Source: Candidatus Cloacimonadota bacterium
Lineage (GTDB): Bacteria > Cloacimonadota > Cloacimonadia > Cloacimonadales > TCS61
DNA: 54,697 nucleotides
Direction of reading: 5' to 3'
Assembly (NCBI GenBank): GCA_018400535.1
Contig: JAGYMQ010000123.1
Span: 1-54,697 of the forward strand
Of the stretch, positions 46,443 to 54,697 are shown in pieces. The position numbers and the translations under genes were made by a program. Numbering within the stretch: position 1 is the first letter of the stretch; every line of letters starts with the position of its first letter. Below the pieces are notes generated by a model, which saw nothing but the letters and a program-made list of their open reading frames with translations, was not told the origin of the DNA and ran no database searches.

Positions 46443-47843
46443 ATGAAGAAAATATTGTTACTGTTCTTGATCTTATTGGCAATTGGATCGTCAGCAGAGA
46501 TCAAGATCGAAACGGTGCGAGAGATCGAGGCCGAAAGATCGATGGCAAGCTGGATCGAATCGATTCTGGAACCGATCATCGGAGAAACGATCGTGATCGC
46601 CAATCTCACTTTGAAATATCCTTCCAGCAAATTGGAAGTATATGGTTCTGCGCTCGATGAAAGCAAAAGTCTGCCCGGTCTGCCTATCGCCAAATCAAAA
46701 TCAGTGATGCCGACAACGATTGACGAAGAAGAGACTTATCCCACTCGCATTGTAAAAAAAGAGATTACGGTTTATGTGAAAGAAAAGATCGCAGAAGATA
46801 TGAAAGATTTTTTGATCCAGAATATCACACTTTGGCTTGATCTGAATCCAGAAAAGGGAGATCAGCTCAATATCCAGAATATCCAAACTGTTTCATCTAA
46901 CATTTCAAAAAGCACGGAAAAAACAGACATTTTCTTGAATCAAAATATCTTCATCATTTTTGGCTTGATATTGCTGCTTTTGATCTTTCTCTTCATCGTG
47001 ATGTTTCTCTTGGGAATGAACAATCTTTCCAAAGCTGTACAAAATATCAGCATTAGCGATATTGGAAAGGTATTACGCGTGAAAGGAAATTTAGGTTATA
47101 ATGTCCCTAATGTTGAAAAAAGACCGTCATTTGATTCGAGTAAACCAATTCCGATCAAAGTTATCAACGAAAAAAAGGAAAACGATATGACTGATCTTGA
47201 TTATCTGGAAGATATGAGTCTTCCAGGTTTTTTTGATCTGATGCAAACTTTGACAGATCAGGAAAAAATATTCGTATTGATCAATATTTCGGAAGAGCTT
47301 GCCAGTAGATATTTCAAGCAATATCCTGAGATTAGAAAGAAAATCTTACCACAAATGCTGAGTAAAAAATCTATTCCCCAACAAAATATCAAAGACCTTT
47401 ATAAAAAATTATCTCAGAAATTTGCTGATATCGGAAAAAGTGAAAAACATGTTTATAATAGTTCGAAACAAATCATCAAAATTCTGAATTCTCTGAATGA
47501 TGAAGATGCGCAAGAAATTCTGGCAGAAATTGAAGCAGAAGATTCATCAAGTTACGTTGAGATCAGAAAAAAAGTTCTTTTATTGGAAGATATTCCGACG
47601 CTTTCTTCCGAGCAGATCGAATGTGTTTTACAAAAGGCTGATTACACAGAGCTGGCAAAATTCCTGAAGATCAGCGCTGATGATCTAGCTAAAAGATTTT
47701 TATCGATCCTGACGCCAAGAGCAAAAGCGATCTTAAGTGAAGAGATGGAATTTCTGGATAGCATTTCTGAAGTTGAAAAAAACAACATCAAATCTGAAAT
47801 GCTGATGAAATTCAGAGAAATTTTGGGTTATCTAAAGGATTAA
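46443..47843 (+). CDS. Reduced FliF-FliG-like fusion (candidate rotor)
   Basis: In this 466-aa protein I read residues 1-18 as a signal peptide. Residues 25-150 form a periplasmic domain resembling the last ring-building part of FliF (ERSMASWIESILEPIIGE, then LDLNPEKGDQLNIQNIQTV). A single membrane helix is at about 168-191. The cytoplasmic part at about 255-466 resembles FliG middle and C-terminal domains. The end is strongest: EIRKKVLLLEDIPTLSSEQI, then LQKADYTELAKFLK, then LTPRAKAILSEEMEFLD, which parallels the FliG torque helix. Its Arg (R426) and paired acids (E433, E434) match the charged positions that contact MotA. The early FliF rings and FliG N-terminus are missing. It is 10 nt after the barrel gene (RBS aaggaa) and 2 nt before motA. 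Assignment is by eye; a profile search is needed. Confidence 0.78.
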   Translation: MKKILLLFLILLAIGSSAEIKIETVREIEAERSMASWIESILEPIIGETIVIANLTLKYPSSKLEVYGSALDESKSLPGLPIAKSKSVMPTTIDEEETYPTRIVKKEITVYVKEKIAEDMKDFLIQNITLWLDLNPEKGDQLNIQNIQTVSSNISKSTEKTDIFLNQNIFIIFGLILLLLIFLFIVMFLLGMNNLSKAVQNISISDIGKVLRVKGNLGYNVPNVEKRPSFDSSKPIPIKVINEKKENDMTDLDYLEDMSLPGFFDLMQTLTDQEKIFVLINISEELASRYFKQYPEIRKKILPQMLSKKSIPQQNIKDLYKKLSQKFADIGKSEKHVYNSSKQIIKILNSLNDEDAQEILAEIEAEDSSSYVEIRKKVLLLEDIPTLSSEQIECVLQKADYTELAKFLKISADDLAKRFLSILTPRAKAILSEEMEFLDSISEVEKNNIKSEMLMKFREILGYLKD

Positions 47844-47845
47844 TT

Positions 47846-48583
47846 ATGAAAGGTTCAGTGATTATCGGATTATTTTTTGGTTTCGGCTTGATCATTCTGG
47901 TGATCTTTCTCACACAACAGCCAGGTCTTTATGTCAATCTGGGAGCTTTAGCGATCACGCTTGGTGGCACACTCGCAGCTCTGATCATCTATTTTTCACC
48001 AATGGCTCTGCAAAAAGCATACATCTCTTTTCGGAATATTTTTCGTTACAAACAATACTATCCTTCAGATATGCTTAATCTGGTTGTAAATACATGTCGC
48101 AGATCCCATAAAATGTCGATAAAAGAACTTCTGGAAGACCCATCAATTCAGGGAATTCCTTTTTTCTACAAAGCGATCAATCTGGTGGCAGATGGCGTGG
48201 AAGCGGAAGATATAAATTATATTTTGCAAAGAGAAAATCGGACGATCACAGAACGCAATATCATTGCCGAAAGAGTTTTTCGCATTGCTGGAAGTTTCTC
48301 GCCCATGTTCGGTATGATGGGAACAGTCATTGGTTTGATCTCGATGTTGCATCAAGTGAAAGATCCTGCTGCGATTCCTGCGGCAATGGGATTAGCATTA
48401 GTTACAACCTTGTATGGATTAATTTTATCTGCTCTGGTCTTTAAACCGATCTCTGGAAAAATTAGAGATAAAAATCAGATCGATACACGAGTGCGCGATA
48501 TCATCATCGTCGGAGTGCTGGCGATCCGCGCTGGAGAAAATTCTCAAATACTAAAAGAAAAATTGTTGGGTTATATCACATAA
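47846..48583 (+). CDS. motA: MotA/TolQ-family stator protein, MotA type
   Basis: MotA forms the ring around MotB in an ion-driven stator. It is 245 aa with four membrane segments (about 4-22, 30-50, 150-170 and 178-198). The cytoplasmic loop motif is ADGVEAEDINYILQREN, then RVFRIAGSFSPMFGMMGTV and MGLALVTTLYGLIL. The two conserved prolines are present (P153, P201). Basic and acidic residues at R85/R86 and E94 fall near the E. coli R90/E98 torque pair. The size and loop fit MotA rather than ExbB/TolQ. Its stop shares one base with the motB start. Confidence 0.92.
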   Translation: MKGSVIIGLFFGFGLIILVIFLTQQPGLYVNLGALAITLGGTLAALIIYFSPMALQKAYISFRNIFRYKQYYPSDMLNLVVNTCRRSHKMSIKELLEDPSIQGIPFFYKAINLVADGVEAEDINYILQRENRTITERNIIAERVFRIAGSFSPMFGMMGTVIGLISMLHQVKDPAAIPAAMGLALVTTLYGLILSALVFKPISGKIRDKNQIDTRVRDIIIVGVLAIRAGENSQILKEKLLGYIT

Positions 48584-49239
48584 TGAGCAATATTGATAAA
48601 TTAAGCGGAATCTCACTGGAAAGACGTCTGGACGATCTTAACGACGAAACTTCCGAAAATGAAAATTTGCTGGATGTTATGGTACCTTATGCAGATCTGA
48701 TGGCTTTGCTACTTGTCTTTTTTGTCTTTTTTTATGTGATCACTGATTTCCAAAAGAACCAAAAAATTGTGCAACAAAACAAACAAATCGTGCATCAGAA
48801 TGAGAAATTGAAAGAATTAGCTGTTCTGGATAGCTTATTAGATTTTCAAGAACAAATGATCCGTATTCCGGGAGCTGTTCTTTTCAATAGCGGTGAGGCT
48901 CTTCTGAAATGGGAAGCTTTGCGCGTGCTCACGCAGGTTGCTCAAAATATCAAAAATAAAATTGCCAATGAACCCGGCTGGCAGATCAGAGTGGAAGGAC
49001 ACACAGATAATCTTCCAATTATTGGAGGAAGATATTCGTCAAATTGGGAACTTTCGACCAGGCGAGCTTTGAATGTTGTTCGTTTTTTTATCGATAATAA
49101 TTTCTTTTCTCCAGAACAGATGCAGGCAATGGGATATGGTGAATTCAAACCTTTAGTACCAAATGATACTCCCGAACATCAGGAAAAAAATCGGAGAGTA
49201 GAGATCCATCTGATCAAAAGTTTCTCGATCGAAAAATAA
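48583..49239 (+). CDS. motB: MotB-type stator protein with peptidoglycan-binding domain
   Basis: MotB anchors the stator to the cell wall and carries the ion path. It is 218 aa. A single membrane helix (about 33-55) contains the essential Asp in PYADLMALLL (D38). A plug/linker segment (about 56-90, Gln-rich) follows, then an OmpA-like peptidoglycan-binding domain (about 92-210) with RVEGHTDNLPI, NWELSTRRALNVVRF and KNRRVEIHLIK. The functional Asp and wall-binding residues are intact. It is last in the operon and ends one base from the convergent pyrG stop. Confidence 0.93.
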   Translation: MSNIDKLSGISLERRLDDLNDETSENENLLDVMVPYADLMALLLVFFVFFYVITDFQKNQKIVQQNKQIVHQNEKLKELAVLDSLLDFQEQMIRIPGAVLFNSGEALLKWEALRVLTQVAQNIKNKIANEPGWQIRVEGHTDNLPIIGGRYSSNWELSTRRALNVVRFFIDNNFFSPEQMQAMGYGEFKPLVPNDTPEHQEKNRRVEIHLIKSFSIEK

Positions 49240-49240
49240 A

Positions 49241-51880
<2,640 letters not shown>

Positions 51881-51888
<8 letters not shown>

Positions 51889-52687
51889 TATACCAGCTTT
51901 CTCCCAACTTCACAGTTTTTATCGGCTCAATTGGATGTTTTAGGATCAAAGAAGCGATCTTCTGAAATTTCTCTTCATTATCGCTCACAAAGAATTGGCT
52001 CTTTCCCAAGCTTTCTGTTTCTTTATCGGGTAAAATCTCCTTGAGTTCGTTAGAAATCGCAATTGCACTGTCAACGAGCTTGATCTCTTTTCCCAAAAAT
52101 TTTCTTATCGCTGGCTTCAAAATCGGATAATGTGTGCAACCTAAGATCAAAGTGTCAATGTTTTTGGAAATGAACGGCTGCAGATACTTCCGGATCGTCA
52201 TTTTTGTTACTGGATGATCAAGCCATCCTTCTTCTGCCAACGGAACAAAAAGTGGACAAGCGCTACTGAAAACTTCAGCAGAATCAATTTTCTCTGCGAT
52301 GGCTTCCATATAAGCATTGCTGCGGATCGTTCCTTCAGTTCCGATGATTCCAATTTTTCCCGTCAAACTTTTTTCAATGGCAGCGTTTGTTCCGGGTTCG
52401 ATGACGCCGATAACTGGAACTAAAAAATGACGTTTGAGGAATTCAAGCGCAACAGCAGAGGAAGTATTACAAGCCACGACGATAATCTTTGCTCCTTGCT
52501 GCAGAAGAAATCGCGCATTTTGCAAAGAATATTGGATCACGGTCTGAGGAGATTTGGGACCATAGGGAACACGTGCGGTATCTCCAAAATAGATAATATC
52601 TTCGTAGGGAAATTTCTTCCTGATCTCTCTATAAACAGTGAGACCGCCAACTCCTGAATCAAATATTCCGATCGGCTTTTTTTCCAA
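51881..52687 (-). CDS. murI: Glutamate racemase
   Basis: MurI makes D-glutamate for peptidoglycan. It is about 268 aa. The opening is IGIFDSGVGGLTVYREI, and the two catalytic Cys are in VVACNTSSA and LILGCTHYPIL. I prefer the TTG at 52685-52687, which has gagg 8 nt upstream and gives MEKKPIGIFDSG. A TTG two codons earlier is too close to the RBS. It is first in a minus-strand set with the M29-like gene and pyrG. Confidence 0.95.
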
Positions 52688-52789
52688 ATTCAATTCCTCG
52701 CAAAAATATAATTTTTCCCAAAATCTTTATGAAGTTTTTCTTGTCAAGATTGCTTTCAATTTTGAAATTCATTTCGAAGTGAGGTGATT

Positions 52790-53692
52790 ATGAAAAAAAT
52801 TGGATTGACTTTGGGCGGAGGTGGTGCACGTGGGCTCAGCCACATTGAATTCTTGAAAGTTCTAGATAAGAAAAAGATCAAACCGTGCATCATTTCTGGA
52901 ACCAGCATCGGTGCAATCGTTGGCGCATTCTATGCTGCCGGTTTGAGTGGAAGAGAAATCGAAAAGATTGTCTGTGAACTCGGTTTGAAAGATATCCATA
53001 ATAATCTCGAATTCGCTTTTGCTAACAACAAAAAGAAACAGGAAAAAAACATCAAAAATATTATTAATGAAGCTTTAGCCGATATCAAAGAGTTGTATAA
53101 AAAATTGGAAGAAGCTCACAAATTGGTGGATGTCTCGTTTTTTAGTAAGAAAAGTTTTATCAAAGGAAATAAAGTTACTAATTTCTTGGAAAATAAATTG
53201 CCAGTCAAAACGTTTGAAAACTTGAAAATTCCCTTGAAGATCGTGGCAACGGATTTTTGGGCAGAAGAAGATGTGGTCTTTCAGACGGGAGAGCTGATCC
53301 CGGCAATCCGTGCCAGCATGTCAGTTCCAGTCATTTTTGAACCTTATGTTTTTCAAGATAAGGTCCTGATCGATGGTGGAACAACAAATAATCTGCCTTA
53401 TGATATCATTCAAAAAGAATGTGAAAAAATTATTGCGATCGATGTTTCTGGAGTAAGAGGAAAACCGCAACAAACCAAGATCCCAAATTGGTTTGACACG
53501 ATGATGATGAGCTATGAGATTTTGCAGGCATCAGTTCTTGAATATCAAATGAAACTGAGGCAACCAGATATTTATATTAAGCCAAAGATAAAGGATATTG
53601 GAATATTGGAATTTCATCGCTCAAATGAAATATTTGAAATGGTGAAAGAGGATGTGCGAAAATTTGCAGTAGAGATCGAAAAACTTTTATAA
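52790..53692 (+). CDS. Patatin-like phospholipase
   Basis: This 300-aa cytoplasmic-looking lipid hydrolase has the glycine-rich oxyanion motif GLTLGGGGARGLSHIE, the nucleophile Ser39 in SGTSIGA and the dyad Asp195 in LIDGGTTNN. There is no signal peptide, so it differs from outer-membrane patatins such as PlpD. The ATG at 52790 has gaggtg 5 nt upstream. A TTGTCA at 52741-52746 may be its -35. The last 6 bp overlap the convergent RRM gene end (ttataa). Confidence 0.93.
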   Translation: MKKIGLTLGGGGARGLSHIEFLKVLDKKKIKPCIISGTSIGAIVGAFYAAGLSGREIEKIVCELGLKDIHNNLEFAFANNKKKQEKNIKNIINEALADIKELYKKLEEAHKLVDVSFFSKKSFIKGNKVTNFLENKLPVKTFENLKIPLKIVATDFWAEEDVVFQTGELIPAIRASMSVPVIFEPYVFQDKVLIDGGTTNNLPYDIIQKECEKIIAIDVSGVRGKPQQTKIPNWFDTMMMSYEILQASVLEYQMKLRQPDIYIKPKIKDIGILEFHRSNEIFEMVKEDVRKFAVEIEKLL

Positions 53693-53998
53693 TACTTGTG
53701 GATCGTAATCTCTTCTTCCGCCCACTCTTGTATCTTTGCGTCGGTCTTTGACGCCCGTTCTGGCTCGATTTACTTGAATGATCGAATTTCCAAGCTGATG
53801 ACCATCTAAATCTATGATTGCTTTTTTAGCCGATTTTTCATCAAAAATTTTTATGATCGCATATTTAATTAATTTGGAATCTACAATCTCTTTTTTTAGT
53901 GAAACAATATTTACCTTACCATATTCCTCGAATATTTCCTGTAAAAATTTTTTATCACTATAAGCAGGAAGATTTCCAACATAAATATCCATCATCAT
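53687..53998 (-). CDS. RRM-domain RNA-binding protein (second of pair)
   Basis: This is a small single-RRM protein of about 103 aa. RNP2 is IYVGNLP, and the RNP1 position reads KYAIIKIF, a weak match lacking the usual aromatic pair. The tail is basic (KDRRKDTRVGGRRDY). The start is uncertain: a run of ATG codons (54004, 53998, 53995, 53992) overlaps the stop of the upstream RRM gene (TGATG), and MDIYVGNL at 53992 is the most family-like. It is probably translationally coupled to the first RRM gene. Confidence 0.85.
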   Translation of the reverse strand: MMMDIYVGNLPAYSDKKFLQEIFEEYGKVNIVSLKKEIVDSKLIKYAIIKIFDEKSAKKAIIDLDGHQLGNSIIQVNRARTGVKDRRKDTRVGGRRDYDPQVL

Positions 53999-54309
53999 CA
54001 CCATTTTTTTGGTTCAGCATCATTCCAACGCCTACCACCACCACGCCCCGATTTCCTGCGGTCTTCTCTTCTCCAGCGTGAAATGTGAACACTGATGATC
54101 TTACCATCTATTTCCAAACCATCGAGCTCATCGATCGCTCTTTGGGCATCATCTTCATTCATCATTTCAACAAAAGCAAAGGTTTTCCATTCACCATTGA
54201 TTTTATCGATCAAATAATTAAAACTCGTAACACTCCCGAATTCCTGAAATTTTTCTAATAATTTCTTTTGTTCGGTTTTACGTGATAAATTACCAACAAA
54301 GATATTCAT
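53998..54309 (-). CDS. RRM-domain RNA-binding protein (first of pair)
   Basis: This 103-aa protein has one RRM. RNP2 is IFVGNLS, RNP1 is KTFAFVEM, and a Arg/Gly-rich tail (RRKSGRGGGRRW) follows, as in bacterial Rbp proteins. The ATG at 54307-54309 has a ggaaa RBS; the open frame continues upstream but is unlike the family. A TTGACA on the minus strand at 54366-54361 may be the -35. Single-RRM proteins are thought to act as RNA chaperones or cold-response proteins. Confidence 0.9.
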   Translation of the reverse strand: MNIFVGNLSRKTEQKKLLEKFQEFGSVTSFNYLIDKINGEWKTFAFVEMMNEDDAQRAIDELDGLEIDGKIISVHISRWRREDRRKSGRGGGRRWNDAEPKKW

Positions 54310-54395
54310 AATTTTTTCCAAAAATTTATTTAAAGTAAATTTGCACACTTTCCGTTTTAATGTCAAGAATTGAATGTTAGATTTTTTGATAACAG

Positions 54396-54569
54396 CTAAA
54401 AAATTTGTGTAAAAACAGTAGAGCTAAATTCAACCCTTTGGATATTAAATTTTGTGAAAACTTTACAAAGAGGAGAATTATGGCGTTCCAATCGTAACTC
54501 AAGATCATGAGTATGACCAACATAATAATTATTTTTAGAATCAGAATACAAAATATAAGTATAGAACAA
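54396..54569 (-). pseudogene. Truncated GIY-YIG endonuclease-like gene
   Basis: From a TTG at 54567-54569 with GGAG 7 nt upstream, the first part reads FYTYILYSDSKNNYYVGHT followed by DLELRLERHN, the core of the UPF0213/UvrC-like GIY-YIG family. After the 'HNSPL' region the conserved Trp-x-Leu-Val-Tyr and Glu-containing half is absent and the frame stops at 57 codons. A frame shift near 54450 leads into 'KGLNLALL', which faintly recalls the missing part. Family members are usually 80-100 aa, so this looks broken. Confidence 0.7.
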
Positions 54570-54584
54570 AACAAAACTCCAAAT

Positions 54585-54616
54585 ACAAAAACGCCGATCA
54601 GATTTCTCCGATCGGC
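54585..54616 (-). terminator. Rho-independent terminator on the minus strand
   Basis: On the minus strand GCCGATC (54616-54610) pairs with GATCGGC (54599-54593) over a 10-nt loop and is followed by gtttttgt. It would end a transcript entering from beyond the right edge. It lies just upstream of the GIY-YIG remnant, which supports the downstream start chosen for that gene. Confidence 0.75.
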
Positions 54617-54697
54617 TTATAATTGCGGAAATGACGAAAATTCCCGAAAACTTTTGGAACGAATTTTTCCACAAACATTATATTTCAATAAAAATGG

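Noticed and set aside
42688-49239. Ordinary flagellar operon
   Set aside because: Only MotA, MotB and a reduced FliF/FliG-like fusion are present; there are no FliM/N, export, rod, hook or filament genes, and the partners are surface/outer-membrane proteins.
47846-49239. ExbB/ExbD or TolQ/TolR instead of MotA/MotB
   Set aside because: The first protein has the MotA cytoplasmic loop and 245-aa length, and the second has an OmpA-like peptidoglycan-binding domain absent from ExbD/TolR.

Overview
The window is AT-rich, gene-dense bacterial chromosome, about 54.7 kb, with some 40 protein genes and no rRNA or tRNA gene that I can see. The most likely source is an anaerobic FCB-group bacterium of the Cloacimonadota kind. 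This is inferred from three large exported proteins that end in FlgD-like / type IX-type sorting tails (with the 'NPFNP' motif in two), a PorV/PorQ-like outer-membrane protein, HPr/HPr kinase/Enzyme I without a sugar permease, and long HPF. It was not tested by phylogeny.

Layout. 1-987: gene-poor, degenerate repeats. 988-4755: gingipain-type (C25) secreted protease. 4939-14088: housekeeping run lptB-rpoN-lpd-lipA-hpf-hprK-ptsH-ptsI-metK, a shuffled version of the widespread lptB-rpoN-hpf-hprK neighbourhood. 14211-20038: compact pyrimidine cluster pyrD-pyrK-pyrC-pyrEF-pyrB-pyrI, with a eukaryote-type fused UMP synthase. 20057-35392: purine genes (guaB, purM, purL, purQ, purH) interleaved with a secreted transglutaminase-like protein, an ADP-forming acyl-CoA synthetase/acetyltransferase fusion, a class V aminotransferase and several short repeat families. 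35603-41168 (minus): HD-GYP signalling protein, TrmH-type methyltransferase, Dus, TPR protein and cardiolipin synthase in one overlapping operon. 41287-49239 (plus): mocA-xdhC followed by the most interesting block: a six-repeat Ig-like surface protein, a barrel-plus-TPR outer-membrane protein, a reduced FliF-FliG fusion, MotA and MotB. 49241-52687 (minus): pyrG, an M29-like protein and murI. 52790-53692: patatin-like lipase. 53687-54309 (minus): two tandem RRM proteins. The right edge holds a decayed GIY-YIG gene and a terminator.

Main hypothesis. Genes 42688-49239 are spaced by no more than about 10 nt and look like a self-contained envelope-spanning rotary machine. MotA/MotB would be the ion-driven stator. 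A single-pass protein with a FliF-like periplasmic domain and a FliG-like C-terminal torque domain would be the rotor. A periplasm-facing TPR outer-membrane protein and a long Ig-repeat exported protein would be the load. No other flagellar gene is present in the window. A c-di-GMP-type HD-GYP protein is divergently transcribed from the same promoter region, which carries a perfect 11-bp inverted repeat. Function (gliding, surface movement, secretion energisation) is inference.
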